NCBI GenBank assembly: GCA_003576685.1
Contig: QOZR01000009.1
Coordinates: forward strand, 1-64,000
DNA: 64,000 nucleotides
Reading direction: 5' to 3'
Origin: Virgifigura deserti
GTDB taxonomy: Bacteria; Pseudomonadota; Alphaproteobacteria; Dongiales; Dongiaceae
Shown in pieces: positions 38,679 through 50,464 of the stretch. Every line of letters begins with the position of its first letter. The stretch's first letter is position 1. The position numbers were made by a program, and so were the translations under genes. The notes beneath the pieces were generated by a model. It was not told where the DNA came from. It saw nothing but the letters and a program-made list of their open reading frames with translations, and did no database searches.

Positions 38679-39790
38679 GTTCCATCGAGCGCCTCGGCGT
38701 CGATCTCGGCGCCCGCAGCTATGAGATTTTGGTCGGCAGCGGCCTGCTGGCGACGGCGGGGCATTGTATCAAGCCGTTGCTGAAACAGCCGCGCGTCATC
38801 GTGCTGTCCGACCGGGCGGTCGCCGACCTCTATCTGGCCACGCTGACCCGGGCGCTGGACGACGCCGGCATCGCGCATGAGGCGATCATCGTTCCGGTGG
38901 GCGAGCAGACGAAGAGTTTCGGAGAGCTTGCGCGCGTGGTCGACGCGCTGCTCGCCGCTCGGGTCGAGCGGGGCACGACACTCGTCGCGCTCGGCGGCGG
39001 CGTCATCGGCGACCTTGGCGGCTTCGCCGCCAGCATCGTGCTGCGGGGCATCGATTTCATCCAGATCCCGACGACCCTGCTCGCCCAGGTCGACAGCTCC
39101 GTCGGCGGCAAGACCGGGATCAATACGACTCACGGCAAGAACCTGGTCGGCAGCTTCTATCAGCCCCGGCTGGTGATCGCCGACATCGACGCGTTGTCGA
39201 CCCTGCCGCGCCGCGAGCTCGCCGCGGGCTATGCTGAGGTAGCGAAGTACGGGCTGATCGGCGATGCCGCGTTCTTCGGTTGGCTCGAGGGTCACGCGGC
39301 GGGGCTGATCGAGGGTGACGAGGCGGCCCGCCAGCATGCCGTGCTGAAGAGCTGCGCCGCCAAGGCCGCCGTCGTGGCGAGCGACGAGCGTGAGGCCGGC
39401 GCCCGCGCGCTGCTCAATTTCGGCCATACCTTCGGGCATGCCCTGGAAGCCGAGTGCGGTTATTCCGATGAGCTGCTGCATGGCGAGGCGGTGGCGGTCG
39501 GCATGGTCATGGCGTTCGACCTGTCCGCCCGCCTCGGCCTCTGCCCGCTCGAGGATGCGGCGCGGGTCAGCCGTCATCTCGCCAGCGTCGGCCTGCCGAC
39601 GACGCCGGCCGCCATCAGCGACCGGGTCTGGGATCCGGACCGCCTGATCGAGCACATGCAGCAGGATAAAAAAGTCCAGGACGGCAAGATCACCTTCGTC
39701 CTGGCCCGCGGCATCGGCGAGGCGTTTCTGGCCCGCGATGTCGAGCTCCATGAGGTGCACCGTCTATTGCAGGGCGCGATCGCCGCATAG
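38675..39790 (+). CDS. aroB: 3-dehydroquinate synthase
   Basis: AroB cyclises DAHP to 3-dehydroquinate using NAD and a divalent metal. The 371-residue protein has the NAD-binding VALGGGVIGDLGGFAAS near residue 100, TTLLAQVDSSVGGKTGIN with the active-site Lys near residue 145, and metal ligands in the EVAKYGLI glutamate, LNFGHTFGHALE and the histidine in LLHGEAVAVGM. It starts at a GTG within the aroK stop. AroK-AroB is a conserved pair in alphaproteobacteria; the CNNM-type transporter gene that follows is another frequent neighbour. Confidence 0.97.
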   Translation: MSSIERLGVDLGARSYEILVGSGLLATAGHCIKPLLKQPRVIVLSDRAVADLYLATLTRALDDAGIAHEAIIVPVGEQTKSFGELARVVDALLAARVERGTTLVALGGGVIGDLGGFAASIVLRGIDFIQIPTTLLAQVDSSVGGKTGINTTHGKNLVGSFYQPRLVIADIDALSTLPRRELAAGYAEVAKYGLIGDAAFFGWLEGHAAGLIEGDEAARQHAVLKSCAAKAAVVASDEREAGARALLNFGHTFGHALEAECGYSDELLHGEAVAVGMVMAFDLSARLGLCPLEDAARVSRHLASVGLPTTPAAISDRVWDPDRLIEHMQQDKKVQDGKITFVLARGIGEAFLARDVELHEVHRLLQGAIAA

Positions 39791-39881
39791 TTGATGAATC
39801 GGGCCGATGGATGGGAGCGTCTGCGTCGCGCCGGCAACGCCGTGATCGCGCCAGAAGAATTATCTCGAGGATGAATCGACG

Positions 39882-41180
39882 ATGGCCGTGACGATTTGCG
39901 CGATTGTTCTGCTATTGGCCCTCTCCGCCTTCTTCTCCGGATCGGAGACGGCGCTCACCGCGGCCTCGCGCTCGCGCATGCACACGCTCGAACTGCAGGG
40001 CAATCGCGCCGCGGCGCGGGTCAACCGACTGCGCGCGCATATGGAACGTGTGATCGGCGCCATTCTGCTCGGCAACAACCTGGTCAATATTCTGGGCTCG
40101 GCCCTGGCAACGAGCGTCCTGATCGCACTGTTCGGCGAGACCGGAATCATCTATGCGACGATTGGCATGACGGCGCTGGTTCTGCTGTTCGGCGAGGTGA
40201 TGCCGAAGACCTACGCGATCAACAACGCCGACAAGATGGCGCTTGCCATCGCCCGGGTGATGCAGCCGATCGTCCTGATATTCAGCCCTGTCACGCGCGT
40301 AGTTCAGTTCATTGTCCGCTGGATCTTCCGGCTGTTCGGAGTGAAGGTCGTCGCCAATATCGGCACCGATTCGACGGAGGAGGAGTTGCGCGGCGCGATC
40401 GACCTGCACGCCGGCTCGGCCGTCGAGGTGCACCACGCCGGCGCGATGCTGCACAGCATCCTCGACCTTGATGATGTCGAGGTCAGCGACATCATGGTGC
40501 ATCGTCGGAACATCGTGCTGGTCGAGGCGGACTTGCCCCCGGCGCAGATCATCGACGAGGTGCTGAACAGCCCCTATACGCGCATCCCGCTCTGGCGGGG
40601 CGAGCCCGACAACATCATCGGCGTCCTGCATGTGAAGGCGCTGCTGCGGGCGATGCAGGCCAATGGCGGCTCGGTCGCCGGGCTTGATGTCGTGCAGTTG
40701 GCGGCGGCACCCTGGTTCATTCCCGACACCACCAGCCTGCTGGCCCAGCTCCAGGCGTTCCGGACGCGACGCGAGCACTTCGCCCTCGTCGTCGACGAGT
40801 ATGGCGCCCTAATGGGAATCGTGACGCTCGAGGATATCCTGGAGGAGATCGTCGGCGACATCGCCGACGAACATGATGTCAGCGTCGCAGGGGTGAAAGT
40901 CGAGAGCGACGGCTCCTACACGGTGAGCGGCGTGGTCACCATTCGCGACCTGAACCGGGAGTTCAACTGGCGGCTGCCCGACGAGGAAGCCTCGACGATC
41001 GCCGGCCTGGTGCTGCACGAAGCGCGGCAGATCCCGGAAAAAGGGCAGGTGTTCGTGTTCCACGGCTTCCGTTTCGAGGTGCTGGAGCGCCAGCGCAACC
41101 AGATCAAGACATTGCGTGTTACGCCCGGCAGTTCGGGCAGTGGCGAGACCGAGCCCGTCAGCCCCGAAGGGGCCGCCTGA
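39882..41180 (+). CDS. CNNM/CorC family transporter with CBS pair
   Basis: A 432-residue inner-membrane protein of the HlyC/CorC (CNNM, YfjD-like) group, implicated in Mg2+ or Co2+ efflux. The N-terminal DUF21 domain (about 1-180) has four membrane segments with FSGSETALTAASRSRMH and GNNLVNILGSALATSVLI. A Bateman pair of CBS domains (about 195-315) includes VSDIMVHRRNIVLV and DEYGALMGIVTLEDILEEIVG, and a C-terminal CorC_HlyC domain completes it. It lies 91 bases downstream of aroB and may share its transcript. Confidence 0.93.
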   Translation: MAVTICAIVLLLALSAFFSGSETALTAASRSRMHTLELQGNRAAARVNRLRAHMERVIGAILLGNNLVNILGSALATSVLIALFGETGIIYATIGMTALVLLFGEVMPKTYAINNADKMALAIARVMQPIVLIFSPVTRVVQFIVRWIFRLFGVKVVANIGTDSTEEELRGAIDLHAGSAVEVHHAGAMLHSILDLDDVEVSDIMVHRRNIVLVEADLPPAQIIDEVLNSPYTRIPLWRGEPDNIIGVLHVKALLRAMQANGGSVAGLDVVQLAAAPWFIPDTTSLLAQLQAFRTRREHFALVVDEYGALMGIVTLEDILEEIVGDIADEHDVSVAGVKVESDGSYTVSGVVTIRDLNREFNWRLPDEEASTIAGLVLHEARQIPEKGQVFVFHGFRFEVLERQRNQIKTLRVTPGSSGSGETEPVSPEGAA

Positions 41181-41273
41181 GAACAGGAACGCCGCCGCGG
41201 CCGCGATTGACGCACCGTTGCGGCAGTCTATAGGCTCCGCGGTCACTCCGCAGATCGAAAAGAGACTGGATAT

Positions 41274-41822
41274 ATGGCGCTGTCAGCCCCCGTCGAGCGA
41301 GAGCATCTGCATACGCGCAAGTTCGATTTCCGCGGCTACCGCCGCTCGGACGGCCTTTGGGATATCGAAGGTCACATGACCGACGCCAAGACCTATAGCT
41401 TTCCCAACGAATGGCGCGGCGGGATCGCCCGGGGCGAGCCGATTCACGACATGTGGATCCGCTTGACCCTTGACGACGACTTCGTCGTCCGGGACATCGA
41501 GGTCGTGACGGCGGCCGGCCCGTTCCGCACCTGCCCCGCGATCACGCCGAACTTCGCCGTCGTCAAGGGAGAGCGCGTCGCTCCGGGTTGGCATCGCCGG
41601 ATCCGGCAATTGCTGGGTGGGGTCAAGGGTTGCACCCACCAGCTCGAGATGCTGGGGGCGCTCGCCACGGTCGCCTTCCAGACGATCTATCCGGCGATGA
41701 GCGGACGCGGCGACGCAAGCGCGAAGGAAAGACGACCGCCGCATCTGGACACCTGCCACGCCCTGGCCACCGACGGCGAGGTCGTGAAGCGCTTCTGGCC
41801 GCGCTATTACACTGGCAAGTAA
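41274..41822 (+). CDS. DUF2889 domain-containing protein
   Basis: A 182-residue protein of unknown function. Family marks are REHLHTRKFDFRGYRRSDG at the N terminus, EGHMTDAKTYSF, GEPIHDMWIRLTLDD and GCTHQLEMLGALATVA near residue 122. A C-terminal cysteine is in LDTCHALATDG. The two-Cys, several-His distribution hints at a metal site, but nothing more specific is visible. It stands between the CNNM transporter and bolA. Confidence 0.85.
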   Translation: MALSAPVEREHLHTRKFDFRGYRRSDGLWDIEGHMTDAKTYSFPNEWRGGIARGEPIHDMWIRLTLDDDFVVRDIEVVTAAGPFRTCPAITPNFAVVKGERVAPGWHRRIRQLLGGVKGCTHQLEMLGALATVAFQTIYPAMSGRGDASAKERRPPHLDTCHALATDGEVVKRFWPRYYTGK

Positions 41823-41823
41823 A

Positions 41824-41887
41824 GCAGCCTAAATGACTTTGGAATTATCCCATTCTGTCATTGCCGAGCATGACAATGGGAGGCTGC
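41824..41887. repeat. Imperfect inverted repeat after the DUF2889 gene
   Basis: GCAGCCT at 41824-41830 is repeated inverted at 41881-41887, and inside it TCCCATTCTGTCA (41848-41860) pairs imperfectly with 41871-41881. The hairpin begins at the DUF2889 stop codon and may end its transcription; it could also be part of a larger dispersed intergenic element together with the motif at 41940-41963. Confidence 0.5.
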
Positions 41888-41939
41888 ATGCCAGAACAGG
41901 CGTTTCACCAAATACGGGCGCCCCGCTTAAACCGGGCAG

Positions 41940-41963
41940 CCGTGGATCAAGCCCGGGCATGAC
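41940..41963. repeat. Dispersed intergenic repeat, copy 1
   Basis: The sequence CCGTGGATCAAGCCCGGGCA followed by TGAC closely matches a second copy at 50399-50430 (same CCGTGGAT start and same CAAGCCCGGGCATGAC end). Both lie outside genes. Sequences of this kind are abundant in intergenic regions of several alphaproteobacteria. Confidence 0.75.
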
Positions 41964-42015
41964 AAAGAAGAGTGGCCTCCCGACCCGGCTCGGTCCTTCG
42001 AGATCCCGCCCGGAG

Positions 42016-42306
42016 TCAGCCCGGCTGCTCCTCCGCCGGCGTGCGCGTCTGCAGTGCCAGCGCATGCACCGGCCCGCGCAACTCCTCGGCCAGTACCTCG
42101 TAGACGCGTCGCTGCCGGGCGACGCGCGACAATCCGTCGAAGGCGGGCGTCGTGATCTCCACCCGGAAATGCGTTTCCCCCTCCGGCCGCGCGCCGGCGT
42201 GACCGGCATGCAGATGCGATTCGTCGATCACGCGCAATCGCGTCGGCGCCAGGGCGTCCGTCAGCTTCCGCTCGATTCGATCCGCGACCCGCATCTCCCG
42301 CTCCAT
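42016..42306 (-). CDS. BolA family protein
   Basis: A 96-residue BolA-like protein; the family partners monothiol glutaredoxins in iron-sulfur and iron handling and affects cell shape under stress. Recognisable parts are RIERKLTDALAPTRLRVIDE, the HAGHAGARPEGETHFRVEI block with the conserved His used for cluster binding, and the helix-turn LSRVARQRRVYEVLAEEL. BolA commonly sits divergent from the J-domain/CobS/CobT genes in alphaproteobacteria; here an EamA transporter gene intervenes. Confidence 0.93.
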   Translation of the reverse strand: MEREMRVADRIERKLTDALAPTRLRVIDESHLHAGHAGARPEGETHFRVEITTPAFDGLSRVARQRRVYEVLAEELRGPVHALALQTRTPAEEQPG

Positions 42307-42391
42307 TCGCTACACGATTGCGCCAGCCGCCAGGAGATAAGCGCTCCGCGGCTTCGGCGCAACGACGGCGCCACGCAAAGGTAACCGGAAC

Positions 42392-43324
42392 TTGGCAGAA
42401 ACCTCTCGCCGGAGTACAGCCGTCCCGAGCGCGGCAACGGCGTCACGCGGCAGTGCCTATTTGCTGCTGTTGCTCGTCATCCTGTTGTGGGGCGCCAACT
42501 GGCCGGTCATGAAGGTGGGGCTGAACCATATCCCGCCGCTCTGGTTTGCGGTCGCGCGCATGGCGATGGGTGCGATCACGCTGTTTGGCGTGCTCGCGCT
42601 CTCCGGTCGGCTGGCCCGCCCGACGAGGCACGATCTCCCGCTGCTCCTCAGCGTCGGCCTCCTGCAGATGGCGGGCTTCCTGGCGCTGGTGAATTTCGGC
42701 CTGCTGCATGTCGATGCGGGGCGGTCGGCGATCCTGGCCTACACCACCCCGCTCTGGGTGGTGCCCGGCGCGGTGCTCCTGCTGGGCGAGCGGGTCACAC
42801 GGCTGAAGCTTATCGGCCTGCTGCTCGGCCTCGCCGGCGTCGCGGTGATGTTCAACCCGTTCGGGTTCGATTGGACGCGCAGCGAGGTCGTCCTGGGCAA
42901 CGGCCTGCTGATGCTGGCGGCCATCATCTGGGCGGGTGCGATCCTGCACATTCGTAGGCATGTCTGGCATCTGTCACCCTTGCAGCTCGCGCCGTGGCAG
43001 ATGCTGGTCGCGCTCCCGCCGCTGCTGGGGCTTGCCCTCTGGCTCGAAGGCGACGCGCCGATCCGCTGGTCGGGCGAGTTGCTGATGGTGCTGATCTACA
43101 ACGGCCCGATCGCATCGGCATTCTGCTATTGGGCGGCTGTCACGGTTACGCGCGCCCTGCCGGCGATCACAACCTCCCTCGGTTTCCTCGGCGTCCCCGT
43201 CGTCGGCGTCGCCGTCTCGGCCCTCAGCCTCGGCGAGTCCCTGACGGCAACGCTTCTGGCCGGCTTCGGGCTGATCCTGGCCGGCCTTCTCTTCGTCAAC
43301 CTCGCCGACCAGCGTGAGCGTTAA
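42392..43324 (+). CDS. DMT (EamA) family transporter
   Basis: A 310-residue inner-membrane protein with about ten membrane segments in two EamA repeats (about 17-150 and 165-305). LLWGANWPVMKVGL opens the first repeat and AYTTPLWVVPGAVLLLGERV is the typical end of repeat one; LGFLGVPVVGVAVSALSLGES ends repeat two. Members export amino acids or metabolites, and the substrate cannot be inferred. The N-terminal 20 residues are polar and less certain. It reads divergent from bolA. Confidence 0.9.
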   Translation: MAETSRRSTAVPSAATASRGSAYLLLLLVILLWGANWPVMKVGLNHIPPLWFAVARMAMGAITLFGVLALSGRLARPTRHDLPLLLSVGLLQMAGFLALVNFGLLHVDAGRSAILAYTTPLWVVPGAVLLLGERVTRLKLIGLLLGLAGVAVMFNPFGFDWTRSEVVLGNGLLMLAAIIWAGAILHIRRHVWHLSPLQLAPWQMLVALPPLLGLALWLEGDAPIRWSGELLMVLIYNGPIASAFCYWAAVTVTRALPAITTSLGFLGVPVVGVAVSALSLGESLTATLLAGFGLILAGLLFVNLADQRER

Positions 43325-43394
43325 GAGTCTCTGAACGGCGGCTTTTCACGCGGGCCGGCTTGCCAGCAATCAAGGGCCACCCCATACTCTGCCA

Positions 43395-43991
43395 ATGCGT
43401 AAACCCGGTTCCCGTGCCCAGACCTTCCTGCCGGATGAAGGAGCGCCGCCCTCGCAGGGTTGCGACCATCCCCGCTGCACCGAAGCGGGCCTTTATCGCG
43501 CGCCCAAGGCGCGCCAGCGGCTGAACGAATATTACTGGTTCTGCCTCGACCATATCCGCGACTACAACCGCATGTGGAACTATTACGAGGGCATGAGCTC
43601 GGAAGAGATCGAGGCGCATATCCGCGAGGACACGGTCTGGCAGCGGCCGACCTGGCGCCTTGGCGGCTGGAACTCGGGCGGGCGCGGCCCGACGATCGAC
43701 GACCTGCAGGACGGGTTCGGGCTCTTCAACGAGGATCGGCGGCGACAGCGGGAGGACCAGACCCGGCGGCGCGAGATCCGGACGCCGGAGGAGCAGGCGC
43801 TGGCCGTCCTCAACCTCACGCCTCCGGTCACGATGGAGGCGGTGAAGATCCGTTACAAGGACTTGGTGAAACTGCTCCATCCGGACGCCAATGGAGGCGA
43901 CAAGTCCGCCGAAGAGCAGCTAAAATTGATCAATCAGGCCTACAGTACGCTGAAGAGCAGCACTACATTAAAGGACGGCGCTTATCCCTGA
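43395..43991 (+). CDS. J-domain protein with N-terminal Cys/His site
   Basis: A 198-residue protein. The N terminus has C23, H25, C28, C50 and H53 in a GCDHPRC...WFCLDH arrangement that could bind zinc, followed by the conserved RDYNRMWNYYEGMSSEEIE. The C-terminal 65 residues form a J domain with ALAVLNLTPPVTMEAVK and the HPD motif (LLHPDANGG) needed to stimulate DnaK-type ATPases. It sits 36 bases ahead of cobS, as in many alphaproteobacteria. A chaperone role for the CobS-CobT complex is an attractive inference without proof. Confidence 0.9.
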   Translation: MRKPGSRAQTFLPDEGAPPSQGCDHPRCTEAGLYRAPKARQRLNEYYWFCLDHIRDYNRMWNYYEGMSSEEIEAHIREDTVWQRPTWRLGGWNSGGRGPTIDDLQDGFGLFNEDRRRQREDQTRRREIRTPEEQALAVLNLTPPVTMEAVKIRYKDLVKLLHPDANGGDKSAEEQLKLINQAYSTLKSSTTLKDGAYP

Positions 43992-44027
43992 CGCCCCACA
44001 CCGCGGTAACATCCCGAAAGCAGATTG

Positions 44028-45023
44028 ATGGCAGTTCAGACAACCCCTTCGGCCGCCGGCATGACGGTCCCCGACATCACGATCTCGGTGGAGCAGACCT
44101 TCGGTATCGACTGCGACATGCAGGTTCCGGCGTTCAGCCAGCCGGGCGAGCATGTTCCGGATATCGACGAAGCCTATCGCTTCGATCATGATACGACGCT
44201 CGCGATCCTCGCCGGCTTCGCCTACAACCGTCGCGTCATGATCCAGGGGTATCATGGCACCGGCAAGTCGACCCATATCGAGCAGGTGGCGGCGCGGCTG
44301 AACTGGCCCTGCATTCGGGTCAATCTCGACAGCCACATCAGCCGAATCGACCTGATCGGCAAGGACGCGATCGTCCTCAAGGACGGCAAGCAGGTCACGG
44401 AATACCGGGAGGGGCTCCTCCCCTGGGCACTGCAGAATCCGACCGCGCTCGTCTTCGACGAGTACGACGCCGGCCGGCCGGACGTCATGTTCGTGATCCA
44501 GCGCGTGCTCGAGGTCGAGGGCAAGCTGACCTTGCTCGACCAGAACCGGGTGATCCGCCCGCATCCCGCCTTCCGCCTGTTCTCGACGGCCAATACAGTC
44601 GGCCTCGGCGACACCACGGGCCTCTATCACGGGACGCAGCAGATCAACCAGGGCCAGATGGACCGCTGGAACATCGTCGCCACCCTGAACTACCTGCCGC
44701 ATGACGACGAGGTAAAGATCATCCTGGCCAAGGCGCCAAGCTATGACACCGAGGAGGGTCGGACGAAGGTGAGCGCGATGGTGGCGCTGGCCGACTTGAC
44801 GCGCGCCGGTTTCGTCAACGGCGACATCTCGACCGTCATGTCGCCCCGCACGGTCATCACCTGGGCCGAGAACGCCAAGATCTTCAACGATGTCGCCTTC
44901 GCCTTCCGGGTGACGTTCCTGAACAAGTGCGACGAGGTCGAGCGGTCGATCGTGGCCGAATATTACCAGCGCTGCTTCGGCACCGAGCTGAAGGATGCCG
45001 GCGTCAAGACGATGCTGGTCTGA
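44028..45023 (+). CDS. cobS: Cobaltochelatase AAA+ subunit CobS
   Basis: CobS is the AAA+ motor of the aerobic cobaltochelatase CobNST, which inserts cobalt into hydrogenobyrinic acid diamide during cobalamin synthesis. The 331-residue protein has Walker [14 protein letters not shown] near residue 82, Walker [11 protein letters not shown] near residue 142, the sensor-1 [12 protein letters not shown] near residue 185 and the arginine-finger region. The ATG at 44028 is used; a TTG sits directly before it. It is followed by cobT after 26 bases; the CobN subunit is not in the window. Confidence 0.96.
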   Translation: MAVQTTPSAAGMTVPDITISVEQTFGIDCDMQVPAFSQPGEHVPDIDEAYRFDHDTTLAILAGFAYNRRVMIQGYHGTGKSTHIEQVAARLNWPCIRVNLDSHISRIDLIGKDAIVLKDGKQVTEYREGLLPWALQNPTALVFDEYDAGRPDVMFVIQRVLEVEGKLTLLDQNRVIRPHPAFRLFSTANTVGLGDTTGLYHGTQQINQGQMDRWNIVATLNYLPHDDEVKIILAKAPSYDTEEGRTKVSAMVALADLTRAGFVNGDISTVMSPRTVITWAENAKIFNDVAFAFRVTFLNKCDEVERSIVAEYYQRCFGTELKDAGVKTMLV

Positions 45024-45049
45024 GGCGGGCCAAGTCCGATCGCAAGAGA

Positions 45050-46969
45050 ATGATCCAGAAGGACAGCAGCGCCGTCGAGGAATTCCGCCGCGTAACCGGC
45101 GCAGCGTTGCGCGCGATCGCCGAACGCGACGATATCACCGTGACCTTCGCGCCCGGGCAGAACACGGGGCAGAACCTGGGGCAGAGCAGCCTGAGCGGCG
45201 GCGACGCCCGATTGCCGATGCCCTCGCGCGAACTGCCGGCAAGTGAAGTCGCTCAGATCCGTGGCGAGGCCGACGCGATCGCGTTGCGCCTGCGACATCA
45301 CGACGCCGCCCTGCACCAGCGCGAAACGCCGGCCGGCGACGTCGCCCGCGGCGTCTTCGATGCTGTCGAGCAGGCCCGGATCGAGGCGCTCGGCGCGCGG
45401 ACGATGGTCGGTGTCTCCGAGAATCTTGCCGCTGCCCTCGACGAGCACTGTCAACAGTGCGGCTATGGCCGGATCACCGAGCGCGAGAACGCACCGCTTG
45501 CCGAGGTGATTCGGCTTCTGGTGCGCGAGGCGATGACCGGGGCGCCGCCGCCGCCGAGCGCCCGGCGGATGGTCGAGCTGTGGCGGCCCAACCTCGACGA
45601 TCGCGTCTATCAGGACGTCGCCCGTTTGGCCCGGCTGATGAACGACCAGGGCGCCTATGCAAAAGCAGTGCGGCAGTTGCTGACCGATCTGGATATCGAT
45701 GTCGGCGCCGAGGAAGCCAGCCCCGCCGAGGAGGAGTCGGAGAGCGAGGGCGATAACAGCCAGGACGAGTTGAACCAGGGTCAGGGCGAATCGGGCGCCG
45801 AGGAGGCGACGGACTCGGCCGCCGCCATGGAGGGGCACGAGGCCGAGGAGGGCGAAGACGGAACCGACAGCACGGCTGCGGACAGCGATACGGAGATGCG
45901 CGGCGAAGGCGGCGAGGACGATCCCGGCCGGCCAGGCCGACCGCCCGTCGACGCCCGGCACAATATCCGCAACGAACCTGCCTATCATCCCTTCACCACC
46001 GAGTTCGACGAGGTGGTCGACGCGGTCGAGCTGTGCGATGCCGACGAGTTGACGCGACTGCGCCAGCTGCTCGACCAGCAGCTCTCGAGCCTTCATGCCG
46101 TGGTGTCGAAGCTGGCGAACCGGCTGCAGCGGCGCCTGATGGCCAAGCAGTCGCGCGCCTGGGAATTCGACCTCGAGGAAGGCCTGCTCGACAGCGCCCG
46201 ACTGTCGCGCATCGTCATCAATCCGGTGATTCCGCTCTCCTACAAGCGGGAGAAGGACACCGAGTTTCGCGATACCGTCGTCACGCTACTGATCGATAAT
46301 TCGGGCTCGATGCGCGGCCGGCCGATCACCGTCGCGGCGATGAGCGCCGACATTCTCGCCCGTACGCTGGAGCGCTGCGGCGTCAAGGTCGAGGTGCTGG
46401 GCTTCACCACGCGGATGTGGAAAGGCGGCCATTCGCGCGAGCGCTGGATCGCTGGCGGGAAACAGACCAACCCGGGTCGCCTGAACGATCTGCGCCACAT
46501 CATCTACAAGCCGGCGGACGCGCCGTGGCGGCGCGCGCGCAAGAGCCTTGGCCTGATGCTGCGGGAAGGTATTCTGAAGGAGAATATCGACGGCGAGGCG
46601 CTGCTCTGGGCGCATAACCGTCTGATCGCCCGGCCGGAGCAGCGCCGTATCCTGATGGTGATCTCCGACGGGGCCCCGGTCGACGATTCGACCCTGTCGG
46701 TCAATCCGGGCAACTATCTCGAGCGTCATCTGCGCGACGCCATCGAATGGATCGAGACCGCGTCGCCGGTGGAGCTGATCGCCATCGGCATCGGGCACGA
46801 CGTCACGCGATACTACCGCCGGGCCGTGACGATCGTCGACGCCGAGCAGCTTGGCGGCGCGATGTTGGAGAAGCTGGCCGAGCTCTTCGACGAAGACGCC
46901 AGCTCGGCGAGAGGCTCCGGAGCGCGGCGCGGGCCCGCCACGCGGCGCGCGGCCGGCGGCCGGCGATAG
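45050..46969 (+). CDS. cobT: Cobaltochelatase subunit CobT
   Basis: CobT forms a two-ring complex with CobS that acts on CobN during cobalt insertion. The 639-residue protein has an N-terminal globular part, a very acidic low-complexity middle (about 220-305, rich in Glu, Asp, Gly and Ser), and a C-terminal von Willebrand A domain whose MIDAS motif DNSGSM is near residue 417, with ISDGAPVDD completing the site. The ATG at 45050 was chosen since the conserved [17 protein letters not shown] begins there; the open frame extends upstream inside cobS without similarity. The C-terminal tail is Arg/Gly/Ala-rich. Confidence 0.95.
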   Translation: MIQKDSSAVEEFRRVTGAALRAIAERDDITVTFAPGQNTGQNLGQSSLSGGDARLPMPSRELPASEVAQIRGEADAIALRLRHHDAALHQRETPAGDVARGVFDAVEQARIEALGARTMVGVSENLAAALDEHCQQCGYGRITERENAPLAEVIRLLVREAMTGAPPPPSARRMVELWRPNLDDRVYQDVARLARLMNDQGAYAKAVRQLLTDLDIDVGAEEASPAEEESESEGDNSQDELNQGQGESGAEEATDSAAAMEGHEAEEGEDGTDSTAADSDTEMRGEGGEDDPGRPGRPPVDARHNIRNEPAYHPFTTEFDEVVDAVELCDADELTRLRQLLDQQLSSLHAVVSKLANRLQRRLMAKQSRAWEFDLEEGLLDSARLSRIVINPVIPLSYKREKDTEFRDTVVTLLIDNSGSMRGRPITVAAMSADILARTLERCGVKVEVLGFTTRMWKGGHSRERWIAGGKQTNPGRLNDLRHIIYKPADAPWRRARKSLGLMLREGILKENIDGEALLWAHNRLIARPEQRRILMVISDGAPVDDSTLSVNPGNYLERHLRDAIEWIETASPVELIAIGIGHDVTRYYRRAVTIVDAEQLGGAMLEKLAELFDEDASSARGSGARRGPATRRAAGGRR

Positions 46970-46986
46970 GCCTCACCGGCTTTCGC

Positions 46987-48006
46987 GTGACGCGGAACGC
47001 GCCCGATCGCCGTTCGGCGCAGCTCCTTTCCCGATCCGCGATCCGGTGCGCCTTCCTCGCTTGGCTCTTTCTTTTCCCGACGGCGAATGCCGCAGCCGCG
47101 CCCGTCGAAATCGACGCGCAATCGATCCCGCTGAACCCGCGAGAGCCGGACCAAAGCAAGGTTGACTGGATCGACTATCTGGCCGGATTCGAGCTGCGGA
47201 GCGACGCCGAGGACTGGGGCGGCCTGTCCAGCATGCGGCTCACGGCGGATGGCAGTCGGCTGCTGGCCCTGTCCGACCTCGGGTTCTGGATCACCTTCAC
47301 GCTCCATCACGATATGGACGGCCGGCTGACGGGCGTCAGCGACGGTGTGATCGCGCCGCTGCTCGATGAGAAGGGCCATCCTCTCGCGGGAAAGCGGCGG
47401 GCCGATGCGGAAGGGCTCGCGCGTGACACCGACGGCAGCCTCCTCGTAGCCTTCGAGCGCGACCATCGGATCTGGCGCTACGGCCCGGCCGACGATCCCT
47501 TTCAGGCGGCCGCGAAACCCGTCGAACCGCCGGATACGATAACAAATCTGCCTGGCAATGGCGGTATCGAGGCGATGGCGGTACTGGGGCCAGGGCGCAT
47601 CCTGCTGTTGAGCGAGGACGGCGCAGACGCGGCGGGCGATATTCGCGGCTGGATTAGCGCGGCCAATGGATGGGCCGAGATCAGCCTGGCCCGCACCGGC
47701 CGCTTCAAGCCGACCGATCTCGCCCTGCTGCCGGACGGCGACGTTCTGTTGCTGGAGCGGCGCTATAGCCCGATCGGCGGTCCGGCGGCACGGCTATCGA
47801 TCCTCTCGGCGACGGAGATCCGCCCCGGCATCCGGCTCACCGGACAGCCGATCGCTGAGTTGACCCTGCCGCTGAGCGTCGACAACTTCGAGGCGCTCGC
47901 CGCAGCGCCGGCGCCGGGCGGCGGCACGCTCATCTATCTCCTCTCGGATGACAACCGAAGCATGCTGCAGCGGACGCTCCTGCTGCAGTTCCTGCTGCGG
48001 CCCTGA
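46987..48006 (+). CDS. Exported esterase-like activity of phytase family protein
   Basis: A 339-residue protein of the phytase-type beta-propeller family (called esterase-like). A signal peptide runs to about residue 36 (CAFLAWLFLFPTANAAAA). The mature part has repeated propeller strands such as LAGFELRSDAEDWGGLSSMR, DAEGLARDTDGSLLVAFERDHRIW and NGGIEAMAVLGPGRILLLSED. The start is a GTG at 46987, since no ATG fits. It is 18 bases behind cobT, a linkage also known elsewhere in the class. The substrate is unknown; a periplasmic phosphoester or lactone hydrolase is possible. Confidence 0.85.
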   Translation: MTRNAPDRRSAQLLSRSAIRCAFLAWLFLFPTANAAAAPVEIDAQSIPLNPREPDQSKVDWIDYLAGFELRSDAEDWGGLSSMRLTADGSRLLALSDLGFWITFTLHHDMDGRLTGVSDGVIAPLLDEKGHPLAGKRRADAEGLARDTDGSLLVAFERDHRIWRYGPADDPFQAAAKPVEPPDTITNLPGNGGIEAMAVLGPGRILLLSEDGADAAGDIRGWISAANGWAEISLARTGRFKPTDLALLPDGDVLLLERRYSPIGGPAARLSILSATEIRPGIRLTGQPIAELTLPLSVDNFEALAAAPAPGGGTLIYLLSDDNRSMLQRTLLLQFLLRP

Positions 48007-48192
48007 CATCAGCCCGCCTGCCGCACTTCTTGAGACATGGTCGGATAATTCCCATCTGTTCCGCGCCCTTGGTTGTCCGCAGCTATCCGGGCGCTTTCCC
48101 GGCCAAAAGCTTTCCCAAAGCTTTTCCCGTCGGGGTGGCTGGTCTATATCCTGCGGACCCGTTCGCCACCCGTTCCGACGAGGAGCCGATGC

Positions 48193-50366
<2,174 letters not shown>

Positions 50367-50398
50367 CGCGACCGCTCTTTTTCGTGTGACCCGCGGGT

Positions 50399-50430
50399 CC
50401 GTGGATGCCCGGGTCAAGCCCGGGCATGAC
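50399..50430. repeat. Dispersed intergenic repeat, copy 2
   Basis: This copy holds a perfect 9-bp stem, ATGCCCGGG and its complement (50405-50413 with 50419-50427), around a 5-base loop. It shares CCGTGGAT and CAAGCCCGGGCATGAC with the copy at 41940-41963. It lies between tgt and queF, and may modulate or end read-through of the tgt message. Confidence 0.75.
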
Positions 50431-50464
50431 AATCGATGCATATGCTCTGGAGCCATCGCATCTC

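Noticed and set aside
43992..44027. A cobalamin riboswitch ahead of cobS
   Set aside because: The gap is only 36 bases, far too short for the B12 element.
48007..48192. A preQ1 riboswitch ahead of queA
   Set aside because: The gap has repeated AAAGCTTT-like bases but no hairpin plus A-rich tail matching the preQ1 class I or II folds that I could make out.
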